The notes below the pieces were generated by a model. It was not told the origin of the DNA. It was given only the letters and a program-made list of their open reading frames with translations, and did not search any database. Below, one piece after another: positions 1 to 8,582 of a stretch of DNA of 64,000 nt. Position numbers and translations under genes: made by a program. This DNA comes from Pseudomonadota bacterium (lineage in GTDB: Bacteria; Pseudomonadota; Alphaproteobacteria; Paracaedibacterales; CAITNM01): assembly GCA_018062345.1 (NCBI GenBank), contig JAGOSL010000003.1, forward strand, positions 116,276 to 180,275, written 5' to 3'. Each line of letters begins with the position of its first letter. Position 1 is the stretch's first letter.

Positions 1-304
1 GGTACTGTGTGCGCAAAATTTCTTCAGTTGCACGAATCACATCTTGTGAAAAATTTCCTTCATAAATAGTGAAAACAGAAAATGAAACACTACGTTTTTG
101 AGGTTCAGAAAACTCAGAAATTCTTGAGAAACTTCCTTCTGAATTATCAGAGCATGTGGAATCAGAATGCTTACGTAATGCTAATCTGCTGCTTTTGCGC
201 ACATTATCTGCATCATCTAATTTTGACCAGCAGCAACAGGCATGACTATCTTTCATTCCAGCTAATAACAGCAAAATCTGCATTAAACTGAAATAATATT
301 TCAT
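1..304 (-). CDS. Secreted protein of unknown function, partial (runs off the window start)
   Basis: Reading the minus strand from an ATG at 304 gives an open frame that continues past base 1, so the C-terminus is missing. It begins MKYYFSLMQILLLLAG, a typical signal peptide, followed by a Cys-rich stretch (CCCW) and a Ser/Arg-rich segment. A purine-rich ribosome binding site (AGAGGA) lies just upstream of the ATG at about 307-312. A 30-base sequence 41 bases upstream of this start recurs upstream of the neighbouring secreted protein gene. About 100 residues are visible and no domain is recognised. The overlapping plus-strand frame at 82-291 has no comparable start signals and is judged a shadow. 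Confidence 0.6.
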   Translation of the reverse strand, partial: MKYYFSLMQILLLLAGMKDSHACCCWSKLDDADNVRKSSRLALRKHSDSTCSDNSEGSFSRISEFSEPQKRSVSFSVFTIYEGNFSQDVIRATEEILRTQY

Positions 305-344
305 ATTCCTCTATCTCAGATGCGCGTTAATTTCACAATTAAGC

Positions 345-374
345 TTAGCTGATATTTCCTTAATAACAAATGAA
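345..374. repeat. 30-bp direct repeat, copy 1
   Basis: These 30 bases (TTAGCTGATATTTCC... to ...AAATGAA) are identical to 2194-2223. Both copies lie just upstream of a secreted-protein start codon on the minus strand (41 and 23 bases from the ATGs at 304 and 2171). They bracket the 535-residue repeat protein gene. They could be recombination scars or a shared leader sequence. Confidence 0.8.
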
Positions 375-436
375 TAATCCAAAGCATTACCTCACAGTTA
401 ATTATTTTTTCCAAAGTGCTTCCTTTGCAGAGGTCC

Positions 437-568
437 CTATGCACCTTTTGCTTCATTTTCTAGCTCTACGCCTTCAATCAGGTCTCCGCGAATAAACGCA
501 CCCAAAAGAGCTGAAGCTCTCTCAGCAGAAGATACTTCTTGCAAAACTTTTAAGTAGCCTTGTTCACC
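437..568 (-). pseudogene. Frameshifted 3' continuation of the 51-residue-repeat protein
   Basis: Immediately after the stop at 564-566 the next frame continues as GEQGYLKVLQEV then SSAERASALLGAF, ending at a TAG (437-439). This resembles the repeat unit consensus (QDGYLAELQKNF.EARALALY), so it is coding sequence belonging to the upstream ORF. The break falls at a short A-run (AGAAAAAGG, about 567-575). Removing one A would restore a single frame of about 578 residues. It may be a real mutation, a phase-variable tract or a sequencing error. Confidence 0.6.
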
Positions 569-2171
569 TTTTTCTTTTGATTTTTAGATCATCAAGCATA
601 TACTCATAAAGAGACAGCGCCAGCGCCCGATCTCTAGAGAAACTCGCTCCTAGCGCATATAAATAGCCATCTTGATTTTTAATCTCAGCGGCAGACATAA
701 TTCTCAGAGCTTTGTAGAGTTCTGCGTCAGTAAAGTCAGTCCCAGGTCGGTACGGCGAATTTTGATAAATAGCTAGTGCTCGCTTAAAAGAAAAATATTT
801 TTGCAGTTCTGCTAAATAGCCATCTTCTGTTCTGTTTGGTGTGTTTTTGAGAAGTTTTATAGCTTTGTCGAGTTCTGCGTCAGTAAAGTCAGTCCCAGGC
901 CGGTACGGCGATTTTTGATAAATAGCTAGTGCTCGCTTAAAAGAAAAATATTTTTGCATTTCTGCTAAACAGGCAGCTTCTGTTTCGTCTGGTAGATTTT
1001 TGAGAAGTTTTATAGCTCTGTCGAATTCTGCTTCTGTGAAATCAGTCCCAGGCCGGTACGGCGATTTTTGATAAATAGCCAGCGCCCGCTCTCTAGAGAA
1101 ACTCCTTCGTAGCGCATATAAATAGCTATATTGAGTTTTAATCTCAGCGGCAGACATAATTCTCAGAGCTTTTTCGAATTCTGCTTGTGTGAAATCAGCA
1201 CCAGGCCGGTGCGGCCAATTTTGATAAAGAGCCAGCGCTCGCGGTTCAGGGAAGTTCTTTTGTAGTTCTGCTAAATAGCCATCTTGAGTTTTATTCTCAG
1301 CAGCTGATATCACTGCCATAGCTTTTTCGAATTCTGCTTGTGTGAAATCAACCCCAGGTCGATATGACCAGCTTTGATGAAGAGCTTGGGCGCGTTCAAA
1401 AGAAAAATATTTTTGCAGTTCTGTTAAACAAGCGGCTTCTATTTTGTTTGGCGCATTTTTGAGAAGTTTTATAGCTTTATCAAAGTCTGTCTTTGTGCAA
1501 TCAGTACCAGGCCGGTGCGGCCAATTTTGATAAAGGGCTAGCGCTCTTGCTTCAGAGAAGTTCTTTTGTAGTTCTGCTAAATAGCCATCTTGAGTTTTAT
1601 TCTCAGCAGCTGATATCACTGCCATAGCTTTGTCGAATTCTGCTTTTGTGAAATCAGCACCAGGTCGATGTAACCAGATTTGATAAAGAGCTTGAGCTTG
1701 TTCAGCAGAAAAATGTTCTGCAATTATTTCTGTGGATACGTTTGGATTTGATTTAAAAATCAAGTTGCATAGGTCATATTCTTCTTCTTCATACGTAAAA
1801 TGTTTTCCATCTCTAAATAAGTTTGCTAACTGGTTAGCTTGGGATTTAATAAAAGTACTTAGATTGTTTGAATCAACATAAATCGCGTTAAAAATAGCTG
1901 GTGCGGTTTTTACAGTGTTGCCTACCTTCGCTATGCCTTGTGTTAATTCTATTCGCGAGATGCCATCTAATGGGGGCTTTAGATTTTCTATGTCAATAAT
2001 AGAATAGTCTATTAAAGTTATGATGGATTCATGGTTGTCTCCGCAGAGCGTAAAATTACCAACAATACGTCCTTCGAATCCCACCTCTCCGAAAAATTGT
2101 ACTTCTAGGCAGCATTCCAGTGGTTTTATTATGATCAGAATAGAAAAAAGAAAGGCGATAATATAGTGCAT
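564..2171 (-). CDS. Secreted protein with seven tandem 51-residue repeats
   Basis: The 535-residue ORF starts with a hydrophobic signal segment (MHYIIAFLFSILIII), followed by a unique domain to about residue 153. Seven tandem 51-residue units follow (about 154-510), each with FS..RALALYQ, then YRPG.DFT.AEF, a helix with KAI.LL or KAM.VISAAE, and DGYLAELQK. An eighth unit is cut short by the stop. Predicted helices suggest a solenoid-like, possibly protein-binding surface. Two unit subtypes (KLLKN and VISAAENKTQ) partly alternate, which suggests growth by block duplication. A good AAGGAG site precedes the ATG. The frame is broken near the 3' end (see 437-568). I do not recognise the family; a secreted effector or surface protein is the inference. 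Confidence 0.75.
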   Translation of the reverse strand: MHYIIAFLFSILIIIKPLECCLEVQFFGEVGFEGRIVGNFTLCGDNHESIITLIDYSIIDIENLKPPLDGISRIELTQGIAKVGNTVKTAPAIFNAIYVDSNNLSTFIKSQANQLANLFRDGKHFTYEEEEYDLCNLIFKSNPNVSTEIIAEHFSAEQAQALYQIWLHRPGADFTKAEFDKAMAVISAAENKTQDGYLAELQKNFSEARALALYQNWPHRPGTDCTKTDFDKAIKLLKNAPNKIEAACLTELQKYFSFERAQALHQSWSYRPGVDFTQAEFEKAMAVISAAENKTQDGYLAELQKNFPEPRALALYQNWPHRPGADFTQAEFEKALRIMSAAEIKTQYSYLYALRRSFSRERALAIYQKSPYRPGTDFTEAEFDRAIKLLKNLPDETEAACLAEMQKYFSFKRALAIYQKSPYRPGTDFTDAELDKAIKLLKNTPNRTEDGYLAELQKYFSFKRALAIYQNSPYRPGTDFTDAELYKALRIMSAAEIKNQDGYLYALGASFSRDRALALSLYEYMLDDLKIKRKR

Positions 2172-2193
2172 GCAATCTCCTTATTATGATACT

Positions 2194-2223
2194 TTAGCTG
2201 ATATTTCCTTAATAACAAATGAA
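2194..2223. repeat. 30-bp direct repeat, copy 2
   Basis: Identical to 345-374. It lies between the terminase stop codon (2230) and the start of the 51-residue-repeat protein (2171), so the pair of repeats encloses the latter gene. Confidence 0.8.
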
Positions 2224-2229
2224 CAACAA

Positions 2230-3543
2230 CTACACCCAAACTTTATAGCTATAAGTCCCTTGATTTGATAAGAATAAATCCGTTAACCCCCAAACCAGAG
2301 CATCTAAACGGTCAGGAGATTTAGCCGAAATCCCAGGTACCCACGAACATAATTGTGCCTCTAACTGGGGCAGGGGGCTGATATGCTTAACCTTGCCTTG
2401 TTCATACAAACTTGCAATAGGTTCTGCGCGAATCGCTTTGCCGCGGGTGGCCCGCACTCCTTTGTAGCTAATGTTTGGGTTACAGGCCAATAGTAAATCT
2501 TTGACCATATCTCCTCCCTTATTCACTTCAGCCACGACCCGGTCAGCCTGATATTTCTCATACAATTCTACGATTTTTCGTATCCAGTGTGCTGGTGCAG
2601 CTTTGTGTGTTGCATCCTCAAGTACATAAGCATTTTTATTGGTGTGATGGCCAATCACAATAATACCGGTTTCATCACTTGTCTCGTTGTTAGTTTCTGA
2701 GGGGTCTACAGCTATCACCACACGTTTCCAGTCTTCACTGGGTGGTTTTTCATAAAGAATTTTATCAGGTGCCCACAGCGCTCCTTCTGTTTCATCTTGC
2801 ATCTGTGCATAAATTTCTTGTGCCTCAAGGCGCGTGCCTGCAAATTGCTTATTCAAATTTTTTAAAAATCCTGGTGCTAAATTAGCGGCATTGTCAAAAG
2901 TTGAACCTCTGGTTACTACGCAATCTTCATCATTCATTAGTTGGGTGATCACTGAATTTCTACGTGGTGTTGTTGTTACAATGCATTTAGGATCAGTGCC
3001 CAAACGCAAGCAAAGGTTTAGTTGTTCCCAAAATAGTTCGCTCTTTTTGAATTTTGCCAATTCATCTACCCATGCCGCATCAAATTGAGGACCGCGCAAT
3101 CGCTCAGGACGGTCGCCTCCATACAAACGAATTTGCGCGCCGTTTTTAAATTCAATTAACCCATCACCTTTGTGGTATTTTAGAATTTCTTCCTTGGGTA
3201 CCACGCTCAGCAAGCCACTTTCTCCTTCCACCATAACCTGACGCGCCTCAATCACTGTTTGCCCTACTAGCGCGATGTGTTTATAACGATTGTTCTTAAT
3301 CCAGTCCCACACAGTTTCTGCGCCGGTACGTGTTTTTCCAAATCCGCGTCCTGCTAAAATTAGCCAAGTATTCCACGATTGATGTGTCGGTTCAAGCTGT
3401 TCTGGCCGCGCTCGGTCAGACCAATTTTTGCTATTTTTTGCACATAAATATGTTTCATTCTTTCTTATCAGGGCAGATATTAATTTTTGAAAAATATCTT
3501 TTCTTTTCTTAGGCCATTTTCGTGAATTCAGTTCAGCTTGCAT
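2230..3543 (-). CDS. Phage/GTA-type terminase large subunit (DNA packaging ATPase-nuclease)
   Basis: The 437-residue protein has an ATPase Walker A AGRGFGKT at residues 64-71, a Walker B-like AAWVDEL near residue 155, and a C-terminal nuclease domain starting with VIAVDPSETN that carries acidic residues. This matches the large terminase family that pumps phage or gene-transfer-agent DNA into capsids. Length is normal for the alphaproteobacterial GTA-type packaging protein. No portal, capsid, protease or tail genes are adjacent; both neighbours are unrelated. It may be a lone remnant or a piece of a dispersed GTA set. The reading frame is intact. Confidence 0.88.
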   Translation of the reverse strand: MQAELNSRKWPKKRKDIFQKLISALIRKNETYLCAKNSKNWSDRARPEQLEPTHQSWNTWLILAGRGFGKTRTGAETVWDWIKNNRYKHIALVGQTVIEARQVMVEGESGLLSVVPKEEILKYHKGDGLIEFKNGAQIRLYGGDRPERLRGPQFDAAWVDELAKFKKSELFWEQLNLCLRLGTDPKCIVTTTPRRNSVITQLMNDEDCVVTRGSTFDNAANLAPGFLKNLNKQFAGTRLEAQEIYAQMQDETEGALWAPDKILYEKPPSEDWKRVVIAVDPSETNNETSDETGIIVIGHHTNKNAYVLEDATHKAAPAHWIRKIVELYEKYQADRVVAEVNKGGDMVKDLLLACNPNISYKGVRATRGKAIRAEPIASLYEQGKVKHISPLPQLEAQLCSWVPGISAKSPDRLDALVWGLTDLFLSNQGTYSYKVWV

Positions 3544-3732
3544 CTGTATTTAAAAAACGTCTTGATCTTTATGGATTCAGTATCAAGCCAAACTGAAAAA
3601 AGCCCCTAAAGATTTTTCTATTTTTTTTAAGGGGAATTTTATTCATCTTCGTATTATCCCTAAAAAATAAGAACATTGATTAAACCTCTCTCCCAAATTG
3701 CCCCATTCTCTAGCATATGCTACACTCAACAA

Positions 3733-4962
3733 ATGAGTAGATCGTCTAAATCATCACTGCGCTCGCTATTGCGTTCAACCCCATTCCAACTCTTGCTGTG
3801 CATACTTTTTGCTAGCTTATTTGGAAAAATGCTACCTCATGCATTGGTGCGAGGCGCTTATACATTAAGTCTATTTTTTATTGATTGCGTGTTATTTCTT
3901 TTACCAATCATGATTTTCGCCTACATGTTTAATGCGCTGATTGTCGCTGAAGAAAAGGGTCCAGTGCTGGTTTTTTCACTGCTTGGGTTGATCTGTATTT
4001 CAAATGCTGTGGCACTGTGCTTTGCCTATTCAGTGGGCAGTGTTATAATCCCACACCTGTCTATGCACGTAGGTATTACCGAAGTTGCATCTTCAGTGCA
4101 ACCTTATTTTTACATGCCGTTCAAACATGGAATTCGTTCTGATTATGTTGCATTAAGTGCCTTTGTGATTGCATTTTTTTGTGTCAAAGCCAAGGGAAAA
4201 ATTCATGCCACAGGCGCCATTATTGCATCCATTCATAAACTTCAATCAGCAATTGCTACTTTTTTAAAAAAAGCATTTTTACCTATCTTGCCTCTTTATG
4301 TATTGGGATTCATGCTGAAAATGAGTAGTGAGGACAAGCTAACATTCCTCTACACAGAATATTTGCATATTTTTGGTCTGAATCTTGTTGTTAGCTTCTG
4401 CTATATCCTAGCTTTATATAAAATTGCCAGCATTGGCTATAAACCCATGCGAAAAATTATTTTCGATATGTTGCCTGCAGGAATTACAGGATTTTCTACA
4501 ATGTCTAGCGCGATTACAATGCCAGTTACTCTAGAGTGTGCTGAAAAAAATGTGCAGCATCCAGCATTGGCGCGCATGGTTGTTCCTACTGCATCAAATA
4601 TGCACATGCTAGGAGATGATGTAACCATTACTTTAACAGCTCTCACTTTAATTATGGTTAGTGGCGCACCTCTTCCAAGTTTTATCGATTTCTTGCCGTA
4701 TGTAGCCGCATTTTGTGTGGCAAAACTTGCATGTGTGGGTATTGCAGGCGCAAGTCTTCTTGTGGTTTTGCCTGTGCTACAAGAGCATTTGGGATTTTCA
4801 TCAGAAATGGTCAGCCTTATGACTACTTTATATGCTCTTCACGACCCATTTGGTACCTTTCATAATGTTATGGGTAACGGCGCATTTTCTCTTTTAGTTG
4901 AAAAAATTTTTAAAAAACTTCGCTTAGTTGGTGCAAGGGCGACCAAGCAAAAACTCAAATAG
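3733..4962 (+). CDS. Sodium:dicarboxylate symporter family (DAACS) transporter
   Basis: This polytopic membrane protein has about eight hydrophobic segments. It carries the family's serine-rich signature as STMSSAITMPVTLE, followed by the ligand-binding helix region NMHMLGDDVTI. DAACS proteins import C4-dicarboxylates, glutamate or aspartate with Na+ or H+, which suits a bacterium feeding on host metabolites. The frame is open from a TTG at 3676, but the in-frame ATG at 3733 (MSRSSKSSLRSLL) gives the usual N-terminus, a short basic cytoplasmic tail before the first helix. No clear Shine-Dalgarno is seen at either start. Substrate cannot be told from sequence alone. Confidence 0.82.
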   Translation: MSRSSKSSLRSLLRSTPFQLLLCILFASLFGKMLPHALVRGAYTLSLFFIDCVLFLLPIMIFAYMFNALIVAEEKGPVLVFSLLGLICISNAVALCFAYSVGSVIIPHLSMHVGITEVASSVQPYFYMPFKHGIRSDYVALSAFVIAFFCVKAKGKIHATGAIIASIHKLQSAIATFLKKAFLPILPLYVLGFMLKMSSEDKLTFLYTEYLHIFGLNLVVSFCYILALYKIASIGYKPMRKIIFDMLPAGITGFSTMSSAITMPVTLECAEKNVQHPALARMVVPTASNMHMLGDDVTITLTALTLIMVSGAPLPSFIDFLPYVAAFCVAKLACVGIAGASLLVVLPVLQEHLGFSSEMVSLMTTLYALHDPFGTFHNVMGNGAFSLLVEKIFKKLRLVGARATKQKLK

Positions 4963-4979
4963 CTTCACTTCATTTGTAA

Positions 4980-5945
4980 TTAACACGGGCGTACCGATTT
5001 AATTGGTAATGGAGCTGGTTTTTTCGTAATTTCTGTAGAAGCACCGCCAGGCTCCCACGCTGAGTCAATAGCAGGTAGCGTTCTGTGATCACGACTATAG
5101 ATAGAAAGTTTTTTCCCCGATGCGACCAAAAGTCCAGCTTCTGCAGTATCTGCCTGTGGATCAGCAATTTGAGAATTTTCCCTAAATGAAGATTGATAAG
5201 CACCTTTTAAGCTAATGCCCCAAACACCCCACGCAAAGTGAATATTTTCCCATAAGGTAACCAATGCTTTTTGATAAGCTAAATTAGGTTCAATGCCTGG
5301 ATGGCTTTGAATAATTACAGGTTTAGCTGCACTATTTAATAAACCTGAGAATCCAGGTAAAAAGTCTGTAGGAGCCCCAATAACAATCGCCCCTCCACCA
5401 AGTGGTAACATGGTGTTAATGTAGGGGTCTTGTGAGCCCAACTCAATAACAAGTTTGCAATCAGCTGGAAGAGGACCCTGAAACCAATTTCGTGGGTTGC
5501 TAGCAGGTCTTTTACTCAATGAAAAGTGCACAGTTGTGCCTTCAGCTGGCGTTGGCAAGGCATAGGCTGCTGAAGGGTAAGTTGGCGCACACGGACCCGT
5601 GAATTCATTTCCTAAAACCATGGTGTCAAAGAAAGAAGCATCTCCATAGATATATAAATGTTTAAGAGTCGTTGGCAAAGAAGGGGGGGTCCCAATACCC
5701 GTATAGCTATTTGTTTGAATTACATTGGGGCCAGGTTCTGAAGCAGATACTGCCAAATTGATGTAGAGCTCCTTACAAGTTCGAGATGGATTAATGAAAT
5801 CGTTAAAGCCTCCTGAGCTTCCCATCAATATGCTATCCGTTCTTTCTCCAGCAATTTCTAGTCCCACAGTGTAATGAGTAACAGCATCAAGGCGTAGATT
5901 AATGATTGTAAGAAAAGCTAGTATATATCTTAGTTGTTTCATCAT
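4980..5945 (-). CDS. Secreted protein, three-member tandem family (copy A)
   Basis: The 321-residue protein has a signal peptide (MMKQLRYILAFLTIINLRLDA). It is clearly homologous along its length to the next two minus-strand genes (6157-7185 and 7535-8464). Shared blocks in order are GSSGGFN near residue 42, LPTTLKHLYIYGDA, YALPTPAEGTTVHFSL, NWFQGPLPADCKLVIE, SQDPYINTMLP with GGGAIVIG, and ADTAEAGLLVASG. It looks like a repetitive, beta-rich extracytoplasmic domain. Copy A is convergent with the symporter, separated by only 17 bases. No family is recognised. Confidence 0.75.
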   Translation of the reverse strand: MMKQLRYILAFLTIINLRLDAVTHYTVGLEIAGERTDSILMGSSGGFNDFINPSRTCKELYINLAVSASEPGPNVIQTNSYTGIGTPPSLPTTLKHLYIYGDASFFDTMVLGNEFTGPCAPTYPSAAYALPTPAEGTTVHFSLSKRPASNPRNWFQGPLPADCKLVIELGSQDPYINTMLPLGGGAIVIGAPTDFLPGFSGLLNSAAKPVIIQSHPGIEPNLAYQKALVTLWENIHFAWGVWGISLKGAYQSSFRENSQIADPQADTAEAGLLVASGKKLSIYSRDHRTLPAIDSAWEPGGASTEITKKPAPLPIKSVRPC

Positions 5946-6110
5946 TATTGAATCTCCCTGGCTTCATAGAACACTACCGTTAGAAGTTGGCAATTTTTAT
6001 GAGCATTTGCGTGTTGCAAACACTTAATAATATTTATAATTAAAAACATTTAATAAATAATTAAATGAAATAATTAATATAAATTTTATATTTTAAAATG
6101 TCAGAAATTA

Positions 6111-6145
6111 AAAAAATACCCTTTCGTTTCTAAAAAACGAAAGGG
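6111..6145 (-). terminator. Intrinsic terminator after secreted family copy B
   Basis: Perfect 11-bp stem CCCTTTCGTTT / AAACGAAAGGG (6119-6129 and 6135-6145) with a 5-base loop. On the minus strand it is followed by TATTTTTTT, immediately downstream of the gene ending at 6157. Confidence 0.85.
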
Positions 6146-6156
6146 CAAACTTTGAC

Positions 6157-7185
6157 TTAATAGTTAAGAGCAGGGGAAATAGTAATTGCTTGATTTTTAG
6201 AAGTTTTAGTAAAGTTACTAACGTTACCGTCTGCAATGCGCACATTAAATTCTGGGAATGGTATTGTAGCAGGAACAGAAGCATAAACTGCAACTGAAGC
6301 ATTTTCTCCAACAGTTATTCCAGCTTCTGCAGTATCTGCAGCCACATCCACAAGGAAAACGCTAGGGGAAGAGCTAAGAGCAAGTGGATTAACAGCTGCC
6401 CTAAATTCAATTTCATGGGCACCAGCAAAGCTAATTCCCTCTACTTTACTTGGGAACACTGTATTTTCACCCAAATTTATTACTGCTTTTGTAGATGCTT
6501 GGTTAGGTTGTATAGCAGGATGTCTAGTAAATGTAGTAGGTTGAGATATTGCATTTAGCGCTGCAGAGAATCCAGGTTGTGTTTCTATAGGGGACCCAAT
6601 GAATACTCGGCCACCATTTACGGGCAGTACAGTTACAAGATGTGGATCTTGTGAGTTAGGTTCAATAGATACTCTACATTCTGAAGGCAATTCACCTTGG
6701 AACCAAAGATTTGGCTCAACCGAAGGGCTATCTGTTAACTGAAAGTGGACAGTTGTGCCCGCGGAAGGTGTTGGTAAACCATAAGCAGCAGCAGGAAGCG
6801 CAGGGCTATAAGGGTATCCACCGAAGCCAGAGTTTCCTAAAACAAGTGTTGCCCAATCAGTAGCGTCACCAATAATATACAAGTCCTTAACAGTTGATGG
6901 TAGGTAAGTTAGTGCACCAGTTCCATCATAACTTGAAAAAGTCGGAACATTGTTAGCTTCGACAGCGCCACCTGATGGCACTAGAGTTATATAAAGTTTG
7001 GTAACAGAAGCAGGAGGAGCGGTATAACCATCAAATCCTCCGGCAGTGCCAACACGAATAGTGTCTAATCTTGCTGTGCTACCATCTATTAGTGCTTCAG
7101 GCGAGTAGGCAGTTGCTCCCGCTGTTATTTTTTGGTGCGATGTAAACAAGGCCAATATGGCCAATAAGAGTAGTTTTTTATTCAT
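6157..7185 (-). CDS. Secreted protein, three-member tandem family (copy B)
   Basis: The 342-residue paralog of the flanking genes has signal peptide MNKKLLLLAILALFTSHQKITA. Its shared family blocks are VGTAGGFDGYTAP, LPSTVKDLYIIGDATDW, YGLPTPSAGTTVHFQL, LWFQGELPSECRVSIEPNSQDP, GGRVFIG and VAADTAEAGITVG. It is the longest copy, with a C-terminal NVSNFTKTSKNQAITI tail. A gene-specific terminator lies directly downstream and a 349-base AT-rich gap lies upstream, so each copy is probably transcribed on its own. Function is unknown. Confidence 0.75.
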   Translation of the reverse strand: MNKKLLLLAILALFTSHQKITAGATAYSPEALIDGSTARLDTIRVGTAGGFDGYTAPPASVTKLYITLVPSGGAVEANNVPTFSSYDGTGALTYLPSTVKDLYIIGDATDWATLVLGNSGFGGYPYSPALPAAAYGLPTPSAGTTVHFQLTDSPSVEPNLWFQGELPSECRVSIEPNSQDPHLVTVLPVNGGRVFIGSPIETQPGFSAALNAISQPTTFTRHPAIQPNQASTKAVINLGENTVFPSKVEGISFAGAHEIEFRAAVNPLALSSSPSVFLVDVAADTAEAGITVGENASVAVYASVPATIPFPEFNVRIADGNVSNFTKTSKNQAITISPALNY

Positions 7186-7534
7186 AATCAGAGTCTCCTA
7201 AATATTTTTAAGTTGTTACTAAGCTCAACAAGCCTTGCTTGGCAAAATTACTTAACGTATCTCGTTGCCAAGAAGCACGCGATGAAGTATTAATCTAATT
7301 TCGAGTGCCATTACATTTTATTAATATGATTTATTAGTTAATAAATATTTAATAAAAAAATAATATTATTATTTTTATTTTTTCTATAATTAATTCATAA
7401 TTTTTAAGTAAAAAGTAACAACTTGTGCAATTGGAAGTTCTTGATCCAAGTTAAAAAAGGGGGCTCGCTTGTTTTTTTTGAACAACACGTAAGCGAAGGC
7501 CCCAGGGGTTTGATTGTTCTCTGATATTTAAAGG
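7186..7534. other. AT-rich intergenic gap holding a terminator
   Basis: This 349-base gap contains no supportable gene. Its right end holds the hairpin terminator of copy C (7453-7503). The middle is very AT-rich (runs of A and T around 7320-7400) and may contain the promoter of copy B. Confidence 0.6.
7453..7503 (-). terminator. Intrinsic terminator after secreted family copy C
   Basis: On the minus strand GGGGCCTTCGCTT pairs with AAGCGAGCCCC (arms near 7491-7503 and 7459-7470), followed by TTTTTT (7453-7458). It sits about 30 bases after the stop at 7535. Confidence 0.8.
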
Positions 7535-8464
7535 CTAAATTCTTACAACTGGTAGAGAAAGAGGCGTAGAAACAGTCTCTATAGACGCTGTGCCTCCTTC
7601 AGAGAGTTTGAAATTAATTGCAGGTAATGGCTTTCTGAAAGAATCTGGGGTATATAATTGAAGATTTTTATTCGCTGCAATAGTATATCCCCCAATGCCA
7701 GATGCAGCTGTAGGACTAATAATATTTGAACTTTTAGTGAATGTAGAGCGGTAATTTCCGTCCATGCTTATTCCACATACAGAACCAGAGAAGGTTGTAT
7801 CTTCAGAAATTACTAAAGGAGCAGTGTCTGCCAAAGCTACAGACAAATTGGGGTGTCTTTGAATTACTACTTTAGATCCTGCAAGTAATGCAGAAAAACC
7901 AGGCGCCGGAGATATTCTGGATCCTACAAAAATACTTCCGCCATTCGCAGGAAATGTTGCATTAATAAACGGATCGGCAGAATTCGGTTCAATCGATACT
8001 ATACAACCAACAGGAAGGGGGCCTTGGAACCAACTAACTGGAGCAGACGTCGGTGCGTTTGTTAGCGCAAAGCGAATAAGCGTATTAGCAGCAGGAGTCG
8101 GCAGTGCATATTGAAGTCCACCTGAAACAAGCGCATCAAAACCAGTCGCATCACCTTTTATCCAAATAGTTTTTAGCGTTTGGGGAAAAGATGATATTCC
8201 CGTTGCCATATTGTTTGCTTCTGGCGTGCTTCCTGATTGTTCAAATGTTATTTGAAGTGTCTCGCAATTTGATTTTGGCGCTGTGCATTCGTTAAATCCT
8301 CCGGCGGTGCCAACTAGAATACTATCGTTTCTAAAATATTTAACAGTCTTGCCCCCAGGGACTCTTTGTTCTTCGCCTACGGTATAAATGGTCGTGCTTG
8401 CAGCGTTTGCACAAGCGTAAAAAACAGAAATAGATAAAAAAAAGTATTTCAAGCGTTTGACCAT
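7535..8464 (-). CDS. Secreted protein, three-member tandem family (copy C)
   Basis: The 309-residue paralog has signal peptide MVKRLKYFFLSISVFYACANA. Family blocks are ILVGTAGGFNECTAP, FPQTLKTIWIKGDATGF, YALPTPAANTLIRFAL, SWFQGPLPVGCIVSIEPNSADP and GGSIFVG. The ADTAEAG motif of the other copies is replaced by ASGIGGYTIAANKN. It lacks the insert that copies A and B carry before the YALPTP block, so it is the shortest form. Divergent from flagellin across a 170-base intergenic region. Confidence 0.75.
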   Translation of the reverse strand: MVKRLKYFFLSISVFYACANAASTTIYTVGEEQRVPGGKTVKYFRNDSILVGTAGGFNECTAPKSNCETLQITFEQSGSTPEANNMATGISSFPQTLKTIWIKGDATGFDALVSGGLQYALPTPAANTLIRFALTNAPTSAPVSWFQGPLPVGCIVSIEPNSADPFINATFPANGGSIFVGSRISPAPGFSALLAGSKVVIQRHPNLSVALADTAPLVISEDTTFSGSVCGISMDGNYRSTFTKSSNIISPTAASGIGGYTIAANKNLQLYTPDSFRKPLPAINFKLSEGGTASIETVSTPLSLPVVRI

Positions 8465-8582
8465 GGTATGATCTCTTTGATATTTAGTTCATTTAATATG
8501 ATTAGAGTAAAAAAAAGTTAATATATGTTTAAACAAACAGGCTAAAGAATTTTTCACTTCAAAAGACTTAATTAATTTTTCG

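Noticed and set aside
82..291. Plus-strand 69-residue frame
   Set aside because: It lies antisense to a frame with a signal peptide and ribosome site (1-304 minus) and has neither itself.
583..1712. CRISPR-like array
   Set aside because: The regular repeats are 153 bases long, in frame and coding; there are no short repeats separated by unique spacers anywhere in the window.
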